Below, one piece after another: positions 1-7,210 of a DNA stretch of 22,202 nucleotides (position 1 is the first letter of the stretch; each line of letters starts with the position of its first letter). Source of the stretch: a virus. The stretch is taken from IMG/VR virus record IMGVR_UViG_3300013126_000276, positions 1 to 22,202 of that record; one strand, written 5' to 3'. Under the pieces are notes generated by a model, which was not told the origin of the DNA, ran no database searches, and saw only the letters and a program-made list of their open reading frames with translations. Both the position numbers and the translations under genes were made by a program.

Positions 1-161
1 GTGAATCCATTGTATAATAAAGAGAAAGTATGATTATTTTGATTATGACACGTTTTAAGTATCAATGTTTTAATCATCTCTAATGTTTCTGGATCGTTAC
101 ATTGTTCTGCGCCTAAACGAAGATATGCTGGACCAGATATAACATATTCAAAAATTTTCAT
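1..161 (-). CDS. Start of an unidentified gene, cut by the left window edge
   Basis: An ATG at 161-159 opens a frame that runs without a stop to base 1, giving 53 visible residues that begin MKIFEYVISGPAYLRLGAEQ. The start overlaps the stop of the upstream glycosyltransferase gene in an ATGA arrangement, the same coupling seen elsewhere in this operon, which supports it as a real gene. The visible part has two cysteines (residues 21 and 38) and a His/Asn-rich stretch around residues 38-44, with no signal peptide or membrane segment. I do not recognise the family. A perfect sigma-70 promoter about 90 bases upstream, inside the preceding gene, suggests it is also transcribed separately from the rest of the cassette. 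Confidence 0.75.
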   Translation of the reverse strand, partial: MKIFEYVISGPAYLRLGAEQCNDPETLEMIKTLILKTCHNQNNHTFSLLYNGF

Positions 162-1528
162 GCAAACAAGTCCTCGAGACTATTATTAGATAGTTTTTCA
201 TTAGGTATAAAATTCTTATCTTTAGACAGATAAGTGTGTTCATCAGTATAGATTATATTATACTTATGCTTGTTTGTCAATACACTTTTAATATCCTCGA
301 TAGCCAAACTTTTTCTTTTTAATGCAAATATAAAATCTAGATATTTTATTGTATCATATTCATTAATTTTGGCAGCATCTGATTTGGACATCGTTGAGGG
401 AACAAAACTATGGAGGAAGTCTACCCATTTTTGTTCAGTGCCACTATCCAAATGCTTTACATAATCTAAAGCGCCCTCATTGTACCAACTCTTTGGATCC
501 ATATTATCATAGGCTTTTTGAACAAAGTCTGCAGCTTTATCCATAGATACTCTACCATAAAATTTCTTATCAAAATTTGTTACCCATTCAGATTTATCAA
601 TTACAATGCTTGGCATATGTCCCATACATTCAAAGAATGTAAAAGGATAATTTTCTCTTAATGAAGGATTGAAATGAATTTTGGCAGATTTAATAAAATC
701 AACTTTCTCTTGCCCCACGATACCAGCTTTCATTTCATAGTCAATTATTCCTAATTCTAAAAGTCTTGCTTCAAATTTTTTCTTACCATTACTGTTAGTA
801 ATAATTTTGGCAGGTAATCCTGTCTTTTTAATTACTTCAAGAAAAGCCTCAGGATTTTTTCTTTCTTCCCATCTACCTATATACAATACACCTTTTCTTT
901 CTTTATAGTTAGGTGTGAGTAATTCTCTCTCAGACATTGGCATAGGCAATAAGGTAGCATGGTTACTACCATTAATTTTTAATTCATCTACATTTCTTTG
1001 AGATTGAGTACCAACAAAAGCATGTTCTACAGTCATGAGTCTGTTGAAAAACTCATTACAACTTTCAGTAAAAACACCTTTAAATTTTCTAGTATCTCTA
1101 AATACCATTGACTCTTCGTGAGTATAAAATACTACAGGAATATTTCTTCCAAGATCTAATGCCAACGCGGCTGGCATTGATTCCATTGAATTACAAATAA
1201 TCATATCATATAGATTTTTAGAAAAAGCATACATTAATGCTCGCCTAAAATTTATAATCTTTTCAAAATTTACTGAATCTGAGAAGGCAAAAGTGCCAGT
1301 ATGTTCTGAATAAGAGTTGGAAGTGATTGGATAAACTAATGATGCGCCAAAGCCTTCTACAATAGAACTGAAGCCCCCGGTGGGAGCTTTATCCATGATA
1401 ATATCTACCTTCCATCTTAGTCTATTCGCCATTTCAGTAAAACCTTTGGCAAATTGACCTATACCGCCATGAGGGACTAGATGTTGATCACTAATACAAA
1501 ATGCTATTCTTTTATTATATAGTTTCAT
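158..1528 (-). CDS. GT-B fold glycosyltransferase (GT4-like), 456 aa
   Basis: This is a sugar transferase of the two-domain GT-B type. The N-terminal domain carries a glycine-rich loop (PHGGIGQF, residues 19-26) typical of GT4 enzymes. The C-terminal domain has the IGRWEERKNP segment (217-226), where many GT4 proteins read G-R-x-x-x-x-K-x, and an E-x7-E pair at E292 and E300 (ENYPFTFFE), the usual nucleotide-sugar contact. Residues after about 375 form a charged C-terminal extension not needed for the fold. The start overlaps the folE stop as ATGA and the stop overlaps the next gene as ATGA, so it is translationally coupled on both sides. The acceptor is unknown: DNA base, virion protein or host envelope sugar are all possible. 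There is no membrane segment, so it should act in the cytoplasm. Confidence 0.85.
   Translation of the reverse strand: MKLYNKRIAFCISDQHLVPHGGIGQFAKGFTEMANRLRWKVDIIMDKAPTGGFSSIVEGFGASLVYPITSNSYSEHTGTFAFSDSVNFEKIINFRRALMYAFSKNLYDMIICNSMESMPAALALDLGRNIPVVFYTHEESMVFRDTRKFKGVFTESCNEFFNRLMTVEHAFVGTQSQRNVDELKINGSNHATLLPMPMSERELLTPNYKERKGVLYIGRWEERKNPEAFLEVIKKTGLPAKIITNSNGKKKFEARLLELGIIDYEMKAGIVGQEKVDFIKSAKIHFNPSLRENYPFTFFECMGHMPSIVIDKSEWVTNFDKKFYGRVSMDKAADFVQKAYDNMDPKSWYNEGALDYVKHLDSGTEQKWVDFLHSFVPSTMSKSDAAKINEYDTIKYLDFIFALKRKSLAIEDIKSVLTNKHKYNIIYTDEHTYLSKDKNFIPNEKLSNNSLEDLFA
252..280 (-). promoter_or_regulatory. Perfect sigma-70 promoter inside the glycosyltransferase gene
   Basis: On the minus strand TTGACA (280-275) is followed after exactly 17 bases by TATAAT (257-252). 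A second, overlapping TATAAT at 262-257 has only a 12-base spacer and is unlikely to be used. Both hexamers match the bacterial housekeeping consensus at every position. Transcription would start near base 245 and read into the gene beginning at 161. It lies within codons for the C-terminal extension of the glycosyltransferase, where sequence constraint is probably weak. Confidence 0.7.
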
Positions 1529-2277
1529 TTCATTTTATGAATAATATTAAAGAACTCTTGTTTTAAATGCGTATGTTCTCTGAATGCGCCTCGCATTACA
1601 GATGTTGTCATATCTGATTCATGTTCCTTTACGCCTCGATGAGTCATACAATGATGTTCAGCTTGTACTAATACAGCAACACCTTCAGCCTCAGTTTCTT
1701 GTTGAATAGCGTCAGCAATCTGTACTGTCATTTCTTCCTGAATCTGCGGGCGAGAAGCGATCCAATCCGCGATACGATTAAACTTACTAAGGCCGATAAC
1801 ATTCTTGCCCGGAAATACGCCAATATATGCTTTACCAACAATGTTTTGAAAATGATGGGCACATGTACTCCTTATAGTAATTGGGCCTGTTACATACAGT
1901 TCATCATATTCCGTTACATTAGGAAATGCTGTTACTTTAGGGGGATTAGCATATCGCCCTCTAAATGTTTCTTTAACAAACATCTTAGCAACACGCCTTG
2001 CTGTATCTTGAGTATTATGGTCGTTACTGGTATCTATAATCAATGAATGTAGAACTTGTTGAAACTTATCTGCCACTTCGTCAACTAAAAGATCAATTTC
2101 ATTTTCGTTATGAATATAAGGCGAAATATTATCGTTGGCGAAAAATCTTGCTTGCCCTTCCTTGATACGTTCGCGGATGACCTGACTCATAGGACGACCA
2201 AATACAGCACCTTCATAACCAGGATGGTAGGGGGCTGCTTCAATTAATGATTGATGATCTTCTTGTTTATTGCTCAT
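1525..2277 (-). CDS. folE: GTP cyclohydrolase I (FolE)
   Basis: FolE opens the imidazole ring of GTP to give 7,8-dihydroneopterin triphosphate, the first step of both folate and 7-deazaguanine (preQ0/queuosine) synthesis. The family signatures are intact: STCAHH (137-142), GLSKFNR (162-168), SRPQIQE (175-181) and HHCMTHRGV (208-216). By alignment to the bacterial enzyme the zinc ligands would be C139, H142 and C210, with H141 the catalytic histidine, so it should be active. At 250 aa it is longer than many bacterial FolE proteins because of about 55 extra N-terminal residues. It overlaps the 68-aa gene by 11 bases and the downstream glycosyltransferase by ATGA. With queE in the same operon the likely role is deazaguanine synthesis rather than folate. 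Confidence 0.95.
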   Translation of the reverse strand: MSNKQEDHQSLIEAAPYHPGYEGAVFGRPMSQVIRERIKEGQARFFANDNISPYIHNENEIDLLVDEVADKFQQVLHSLIIDTSNDHNTQDTARRVAKMFVKETFRGRYANPPKVTAFPNVTEYDELYVTGPITIRSTCAHHFQNIVGKAYIGVFPGKNVIGLSKFNRIADWIASRPQIQEEMTVQIADAIQQETEAEGVAVLVQAEHHCMTHRGVKEHESDMTTSVMRGAFREHTHLKQEFFNIIHKMK

Positions 2278-2473
2278 CTTGTAATAAAATCCTTGCCAAA
2301 TGTTGGAGTTTGTCTTTTTCTATGAAAAATTCATAACTACTAAGCGTAGTTGCCTTTCCATTCTCATCATATAATTCTTTAGTTAAATATACTGCTTTTA
2401 TATTATTGGGTAGTTTGAGATTTTTTATATCTATACTTAATCTATAATCTTGACGATCATCTAGATAATACAT
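2267..2473 (-). CDS. Unidentified small protein, 68 aa
   Basis: A short gene between a glycosyltransferase and folE. It overlaps the upstream gene by 17 bases and folE by 11 bases, and an AGGAAG Shine-Dalgarno stands about eight bases before its ATG, so it looks translated. The protein is soluble and charged, with alternating hydrophobic residues in the first half (beta strands likely) and a helix near the end (KDKLQHLARILL, residues 53-64). No cysteines and no catalytic motif are visible. I do not recognise the family. Its place inside the folE/queE/glycosyltransferase cassette makes an accessory role there possible, but nothing in the sequence shows it. Confidence 0.65.
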   Translation of the reverse strand: MYYLDDRQDYRLSIDIKNLKLPNNIKAVYLTKELYDENGKATTLSSYEFFIEKDKLQHLARILLQDEQ

Positions 2474-3407
2474 TTAATTTTCTTCCTATCTGAATAAAGG
2501 AAGATATAATACTAGAATTTGATTTTTCTAAACTATAAAAATTTCTAAGATAATTTAGATAATCCTCATGATCAATTGACCACTCGTCTAATTCAGAAAT
2601 TACATCATCCAATTTGTAAGCAAAATCGTTATAATCATAAAAGGGGACTGAAGTAAATAATGGATGCCTAAAAAATTCTTTACCACCGTCGCCATCAAAT
2701 CCCAAAACTTTACAACCACAAAATGCTGCTTCTAAGGGAGGCATCCCAAATCCTTCAGGTCCACCAAATGATAAAAATAATTTTGCCCTACGCATAATTT
2801 TGGCAGCAACATCTTTTGTAACATTATTCATCGGAACAATATTTAAATGCTTGTAGTTGCCCTTTATATATGTTTTGAAAAAGGCACTAAAATAACAATT
2901 CTTCCCCGAATAATACGTTATTATATTTTCTTTTGGTTCAGGATAAAATAGTTTATCGTCTATGCCTATTCTAAAACGAAATATTTTATTAGATGAGACT
3001 TCAAAAAATAATTTGACCCCATTGTAAGTATGATTAGAATTAACTATAACACCTGCCGCCTTATCATAAACTTCTACGTGTTCCTCATAACTTTTTTCAG
3101 AAAAGAATGCAGAATTCACACCTTGATTCAATACAACATAGTTAATATTATTAGGTATATAATGGTCATGAGCTACCCATATAAATTCTTCTGAAACCAC
3201 AAAAATATCATTAGGTTTTGCATCGTTAACATGTACTAATGGGAAATCTATAAAAGGTTCATTAAGAGCATTCGTAGTATCGAATGGTATTAAAAATTTT
3301 CCAACCTCAAATCCTGCATTTTTTAATGCATACATCTGTTGCTTTATAACTTGCAACCCACCTGATGACATTTTTAAAAGACCCATCAGATTAAAAACTA
3401 TACGCAT
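2457..3407 (-). CDS. GT-B fold glycosyltransferase (group 1), 316 aa
   Basis: A second GT-B type sugar transferase. The clearest mark is the C-terminal nucleotide-sugar motif EGFGMPPLEA (218-227), with the E-x7-E pair E218 and E226 followed by AAFCGCKVLGFDGDGG; this is the classic group 1 signature. The N-terminal domain begins with a beta strand and a glycine-containing loop (MRIVFNLMG and SSGGLQV, residues 1-20). It is shorter than a typical GT4 enzyme. The ATG directly abuts the queE stop (TAAATG), so it is expected to be coupled to queE translation. It is only distantly like the 456-aa enzyme downstream, so the two are unlikely to be a recent duplication. Substrate and acceptor cannot be told from sequence. 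Confidence 0.85.
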   Translation of the reverse strand: MRIVFNLMGLLKMSSGGLQVIKQQMYALKNAGFEVGKFLIPFDTTNALNEPFIDFPLVHVNDAKPNDIFVVSEEFIWVAHDHYIPNNINYVVLNQGVNSAFFSEKSYEEHVEVYDKAAGVIVNSNHTYNGVKLFFEVSSNKIFRFRIGIDDKLFYPEPKENIITYYSGKNCYFSAFFKTYIKGNYKHLNIVPMNNVTKDVAAKIMRRAKLFLSFGGPEGFGMPPLEAAFCGCKVLGFDGDGGKEFFRHPLFTSVPFYDYNDFAYKLDDVISELDEWSIDHEDYLNYLRNFYSLEKSNSSIISSFIQIGRKLNVLSR

Positions 3408-4253
3408 TTAGGTTCCCCATTCATTTTTGAATAATGGCACTTGAAGTCTATCACTATAGCGCCAACCTTTTTTCATTGCCATCAATGCAACATTTTTATT
3501 ATTCATGGCATATACCGATTCTACACCACCCACTGGCATTAAATACACTGGTCCAGTAAATCCTGCATTAGTATATTCTTTTACAGCTTGTTCAGCTTCA
3601 ACAACATCGTCTTCGGTAGCTACTACAAACTTTAGATATACAAAACCATGTTCCTGATACTGCATAATAATTTCTGGCTTAATTGCCTCGGACCATTTTT
3701 CACCACTAACACTCAATTTAGGACTGACGCTAAAAGTCAATCGATCCCAACCCTTGCGCCAATGTGTTTTAAGGTATTCAGAGAATTGAGGAGTTAGTGC
3801 TTGCGTTCCGTTTGTTTCGAACGTAAGTTCCTCCAAGTTGACCATATCGGGATGCGAGAGGAGAACAGGATACGCTCTTTGCCACCCAAGGAGTGGTTCA
3901 CCTCCTGTAATAACCAAATGCTCACTTGTCCACTTACCATGAGGTAGCATACGTAAAATGGCATCAACAATACCATCAACAGACAGCAAAGGGCTAAGAT
4001 GCTTAAACCTAACATCCCAGCTAGCGTAACTATCACACCCTGTAGTAACAAGAGGCAGAGATTTATAATCTTTGTACTGGTCCGCATGTTGTGCAATAAT
4101 TTTTCGTTCGTCACTCTTTTCTCCTTTGGGCATTCCAAAGCCATCGCAGGTAAAGTTGCAGCCAAAGGTTCTTAAGAAAACGCTGGGCACTCCCATGAAA
4201 CGACCTTCACCCTGGATCGAATAAAACAATTCAGATATTTTAATTTTAGACAT
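3408..4253 (-). CDS. queE: 7-carboxy-7-deazaguanine synthase-like radical SAM protein (QueE)
   Basis: QueE converts 6-carboxytetrahydropterin to 7-carboxy-7-deazaguanine using SAM and a [4Fe-4S] cluster. Family marks are the start SELFYSIQGEGRFMGVPSVF (7-26), FLRTFGCNFTC (26-36), TGGEPLL (116-122), ETNGT (146-150) and FSVSPKLS (174-181). The cluster motif is unusual. C32 and C36 have the normal C-x3-C spacing, but position 39 is Phe rather than Cys. The only other cysteine in the protein is C73, in CDSYASWD, which resembles the CDSAFTWD stretch that holds the third ligand in Bacillus-type QueE. I infer that C73 is the displaced third ligand, after an insert of 36 residues. A strong GAGGTG Shine-Dalgarno precedes the ATG. 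It is the first gene after an exact sigma-70 promoter. Confidence 0.9.
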   Translation of the reverse strand: MSKIKISELFYSIQGEGRFMGVPSVFLRTFGCNFTCDGFGMPKGEKSDERKIIAQHADQYKDYKSLPLVTTGCDSYASWDVRFKHLSPLLSVDGIVDAILRMLPHGKWTSEHLVITGGEPLLGWQRAYPVLLSHPDMVNLEELTFETNGTQALTPQFSEYLKTHWRKGWDRLTFSVSPKLSVSGEKWSEAIKPEIIMQYQEHGFVYLKFVVATEDDVVEAEQAVKEYTNAGFTGPVYLMPVGGVESVYAMNNKNVALMAMKKGWRYSDRLQVPLFKNEWGT

Positions 4254-4273
4254 TTTTCACCTCGTAATAATAT

Positions 4274-4303
4274 ATTATATAGTGTTCTTTTATTCTGTGT
4301 CAA
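4274..4303 (-). promoter_or_regulatory. Perfect sigma-70 (early-type) promoter for the queE cassette
   Basis: On the minus strand TTGACA (4303-4298) and TATAAT (4279-4274) are separated by 18 bases. Both match the housekeeping consensus fully. The -35 box is built from the last codons of gp55 and the -10 box sits in the 36-base gap before queE. Transcription should start near 4267, leaving a leader of about 13 bases that contains the GAGGTG ribosome site. This separates the queE-GT-folE-GT cassette from the gp55 transcript and suggests early, host-polymerase-driven expression. Confidence 0.8.
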
Positions 4304-4898
4304 CAGTAGTTTTTACATCTTCTTCAGCTAATTTGTTCTTTTTTGGTAATACAACTACCCGTTTATCAATATCAACCTGGTCTAATTGTTTTTTCAAATA
4401 GTCTATAAATTGATTTGAAAATTCTCCACTATCATGTTCTTGGGTTATAATTGAATCAATATCCATATTTTCAATAATTTTATATTTTGTTGCTTGCTGC
4501 TTCTTTTCTTTTTGTATTCGCCTAATGAAGGCAAAGTATACAATCTGTGTGTAATACGCAAAAGGATTAGATGATTTACTCGGATCAAATTTTGCAACAG
4601 CTGTTAGGCAATTTTCTATACCATCACTTATCATATCATCTTTAAAGGTGTAGTTAATAAAATTAGATTTGTATGATAAATGTGTGGCAATCTTAATAAA
4701 GCAATCGCCTATATAGTTAGGCACTTGGGGTTGTATCTCACCTCGTTCAGCTGCCGCATCAATTTGTTTTCTGTATTCTACAAGTGCCGCATAGAATTTT
4801 TTATTATCAATATAGTGAGAAGTTGTGGGCAAACTTTCAGTGGATAGTTCTGTTTCCGGAGACGCAGAACTTGTTTGAGTTTTCTTCTTGGCTTTCAT
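4290..4898 (-). CDS. 55: Late-transcription sigma factor gp55
   Basis: gp55 is the T4-family sigma factor that directs host RNA polymerase to late promoters (TATAAATA). The conserved core spans about residues 57-134: PNYIGDCFIKIATHL, then DDMISDGIENCL (87-98), AVAKFDPSKSSNPFAYYTQ (100-118) and the basic FIRRIQKEKKQ (124-134), which matches the region 2-like DNA and core-binding part. At 202 aa it is slightly longer than T4 gp55. The first 27 residues are Ser/Thr/Lys-rich and lack a good Shine-Dalgarno; the start overlaps the upstream gene by 62 bases, so the true start is less certain than the body. The C-terminus is charged and shows no obvious hydrophobic clamp-binding tail. Its presumed targets occur four times in this window. 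Confidence 0.95.
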   Translation of the reverse strand: MKAKKKTQTSSASPETELSTESLPTTSHYIDNKKFYAALVEYRKQIDAAAERGEIQPQVPNYIGDCFIKIATHLSYKSNFINYTFKDDMISDGIENCLTAVAKFDPSKSSNPFAYYTQIVYFAFIRRIQKEKKQQATKYKIIENMDIDSIITQEHDSGEFSNQFIDYLKKQLDQVDIDKRVVVLPKKNKLAEEDVKTTVDTE

Positions 4899-5289
4899 TT
4901 TGATTTTCCGTTTTAATTTTCTTTAAAAGTTGAAGTAGTGGATTATTTTCTAATTCTTCTTCAACCACAAGGTCATCTAGATAATTCTTTTTTCGCTGTT
5001 CTACAAACTCCTCATAATTTTTTCTAGCATTATCTGTTATCTCGGATATTGTTAATATATGGGATGTAGGTATTTTAAAATCTGTAGATTCGGAAAATCC
5101 TACCCAAGGCATTAACACATAAGATTCAACCATTAAAGAACCTCTCGGAATTCGCACCGATGCTATCACAACAGGATCAATTACTTTTATTATCTTTTTA
5201 CTAAAAACACTTTCTTCGTTTTCTTCAAGTTTACAAATAATATTATCGCCTGTAGATAATTTTAAAAGCCTATAGTTCAGGTCATTCAT
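4837..5289 (-). CDS. Small Sm-like fold protein between uvsW and gp55, 150 aa
   Basis: The first ~95 residues have the pattern I associate with a conserved Sm-like small protein of marine T4-like phages: a strand with KLSTGDNIICKLEE (10-23), a middle DPVVIA strand, then VLMPWVGFSESTDFKIP and a last strand before a helix NYEEFVEQRKKN. The tail from about residue 105 is acidic and low complexity, and its last 20 residues are simply the overlap with the start of gp55 in another frame. The start overlaps the uvsW stop as ATGA. The position between a recombination helicase and the late sigma factor suggests a role in replication or late transcription, for example RNA or polymerase binding, but that is inference only. 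Confidence 0.7.
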   Translation of the reverse strand: MNDLNYRLLKLSTGDNIICKLEENEESVFSKKIIKVIDPVVIASVRIPRGSLMVESYVLMPWVGFSESTDFKIPTSHILTISEITDNARKNYEEFVEQRKKNYLDDLVVEEELENNPLLQLLKKIKTENQNESQEENSNKFCVSGNRTIH

Positions 5290-6773
5290 TTTATTTCAAC
5301 CTTTACTAATTTGTAATCGAAGTGTTCGTCGTTATAAATTTTAATTCTTTCAATCATATGTAATAATGTATAATTTTTTTTAGATTTCCAAGTTAGATCG
5401 TCACCTATGTCATAAAGATTACAAGAATTTTTAGTTTCACTTGTTCTAAGTCCTCGCCCTATAGATTGTAGATTTCTGATTCTAGACTTGGACGGAGAAG
5501 CAAATATGATGTTATGTAAATTTTTTATATTTATCCCCGTACTAAAGGTGCCATACGAAGCAACAATAATAGCATTATTTTCTTTTTCAGTCAATTGCCG
5601 TATCTGCTCTCTTTGATCAGTATCGGTACCACCATATACAAAAAACACTTGTCTATCTTGGCACTTTGTCCATATCATATCATATAATTGTTTACCATGT
5701 TTTTCTACAAACTGAAACAATACTAAAGTATTTCCCTTTTGATCTATAGCTAAATTTCTAATAAACTTATTTCTGCCTGGATGTGAAACTAAAAAATCCA
5801 TTTCTTCTTGATACTGCAGTCCCTTAGTACTTTTTTTAATTTCATCCGGGTAATTTAAAATTATAGAAAATATTTTTAAATCAGCTAGAGTATTATCATT
5901 AATAAGTTTTTTGGTAGTTGTTACTTTATATACAGGACCAAACAATCCTTCTAAAACTAATTTATGAGTTTTGGTTCCATCTAAAGTACCAGTTGTTCCG
6001 ACTCTAAACGGTGTAGTCGTACATTTGTTAAGTATGCTGGTAAGTGATTTGGCCTTAAAGAGATGGGCTTCGTCGCCATAAATAACGTGAAATTCGGAGA
6101 AGAAACTCTTGGGAAGCTTGTAAATTGACTGCCAAGTACTAATAACAACGTTGTAAAGATTAGACTTCTCATGACCACCATATATCCTATGACAATTTTC
6201 GCTTGCGCGCCACTCATTTAATCCAGAGTAATCTTGGAAATCTGAGTACATTTGTTCCACAAGGCTTGTTGTAGGGACAAGTATAAGTTGTCGTCTCCCA
6301 TATTTTTCATGCCATCGTAATAAGCAGTAAATAATAAGAGATTTTCCCGAACCAGTTGGCGATAATAATAAGCGTCTTCCGTTGATAATTGCTTGATATA
6401 TTGCATCGATTTGATAATCTCGTATAGTTAAGAGTTGGCCTTTAGATGCAAGTTTTAAACTATTACAAAAATCTTTTACTTCATCCAATGTAACTTCATC
6501 ATAAGATTTTTTATAGTTTGAATCATCTATAACATATTCACGTTCTTTTGCAAAATGTTCGAGATATTCTTTTAGACCAATGTAAAGTTCTTTGGTGAAC
6601 ATAGAGAATAAACGAACTTTTCCATCCCACATGCGAGATTTATATAAAGGATGGAATTTTGCCCCAGGTACTTCAAATGAAAAATGATCGTTTAATTCTT
6701 GAGCAACAGATGGATCACTATCCACAATTAAATGTACTTCGTTTTTCTTTCTAATAGAAATATCAGACATCAC
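5286..6773 (-). CDS. uvsW: UvsW-type SF2 DNA helicase
   Basis: UvsW is the T4-family superfamily 2 helicase that remodels branched DNA and R-loops, moving replication from origin-driven to recombination-driven initiation. All main motifs are present: Walker A SPTGSGKS (138-145), DEAH (234-237), GTTGTL (259-264) and motif VI QSIGRGLR (436-443). The N-terminal ~110 residues correspond to the small UvsW-specific domain, with LYKSRMWDGKVRLF (43-56) as its typical sequence. At 495 aa it is close to T4 UvsW. The frame can start at GTG (6773) or at the next codon, ATG (6770). The ATG gives a TGATG junction with the uvsY stop and is the more usual start, so residue 1 may not exist. Confidence 0.95.
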   Translation of the reverse strand: MMSDISIRKKNEVHLIVDSDPSVAQELNDHFSFEVPGAKFHPLYKSRMWDGKVRLFSMFTKELYIGLKEYLEHFAKEREYVIDDSNYKKSYDEVTLDEVKDFCNSLKLASKGQLLTIRDYQIDAIYQAIINGRRLLLSPTGSGKSLIIYCLLRWHEKYGRRQLILVPTTSLVEQMYSDFQDYSGLNEWRASENCHRIYGGHEKSNLYNVVISTWQSIYKLPKSFFSEFHVIYGDEAHLFKAKSLTSILNKCTTTPFRVGTTGTLDGTKTHKLVLEGLFGPVYKVTTTKKLINDNTLADLKIFSIILNYPDEIKKSTKGLQYQEEMDFLVSHPGRNKFIRNLAIDQKGNTLVLFQFVEKHGKQLYDMIWTKCQDRQVFFVYGGTDTDQREQIRQLTEKENNAIIVASYGTFSTGINIKNLHNIIFASPSKSRIRNLQSIGRGLRTSETKNSCNLYDIGDDLTWKSKKNYTLLHMIERIKIYNDEHFDYKLVKVEIK

Positions 6774-7210
6774 ATTAAACCATTAGTAAATTTTGACCAT
6801 TCTATACTAGATTTAATATCCCATGTTCTAGAATTTATAGAACGAATTATTTGTTCAAGTTGATAAAGAACAGTTTTAAAATACTCAACTTTATCTTGTA
6901 ATTTTAATAGATCGGAGTCTCCCTGTAAGAATTCATCAATTTCATTTTTGAGGGGTTTGGCTCCTTGCCATTGTTGCCACCCCTCTTCTGTTAATTCATC
7001 ACGAGACATTTCACCTCTATAATAACGATATTTTTTTCTTCTAGTATTTAAATAATCTGATTCTGCTTTACGAAGATTTAATCTTGTTGATGAGAGTAGA
7101 TTAATATATTTAGCATGAAGAATAGGAACTCGAGCAGATTCTTTGCCTAGATTTGTTTCATCAATCTTACAGTCTTCTGCCCACATTTCCTGCAGGTCAG
7201 ATAGTTTCAT
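6770..7210 (-). CDS. uvsY: UvsY-like recombination mediator
   Basis: UvsY helps load the UvsX recombinase on single-stranded DNA covered by gp32. The protein has T4 UvsY features: start MKLSDLQEMWAED, then a conserved DETNLGKESARVPILHAKY region, a basic RRKKYRYYRGE segment (57-67), and a C-terminal half of KLQDKVEYFKTVLYQLEQIIRSINSR type, which pairs with an all-helical fold and ends in the INSRTWDIK region. At 146 aa it is close to the T4 protein (137 aa). Its ATG abuts the stop of the glycosyltransferase gene (TAAATG) and its stop overlaps uvsW, so the recombination pair is made together. It is the expected neighbour of uvsW in this phage group. Confidence 0.9.
   Translation of the reverse strand: MKLSDLQEMWAEDCKIDETNLGKESARVPILHAKYINLLSSTRLNLRKAESDYLNTRRKKYRYYRGEMSRDELTEEGWQQWQGAKPLKNEIDEFLQGDSDLLKLQDKVEYFKTVLYQLEQIIRSINSRTWDIKSSIEWSKFTNGLM

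Noticed and set aside
3794-4165. A 123-codon open frame on the minus strand inside queE
   Set aside because: It lies wholly within the strongly recognisable queE gene in another frame and its hydrophobic Leu/Met-rich protein has the look of a shifted reading of coding DNA.
5524-5535. GATAAATA on the minus strand inside uvsW, one base off the late-promoter box
   Set aside because: One mismatch, inside conserved coding sequence, with no gene start close behind it.
5981-6406. Two short minus-strand frames inside uvsW
   Set aside because: Both overlap conserved helicase motifs of uvsW in another frame and have no ribosome sites of note.
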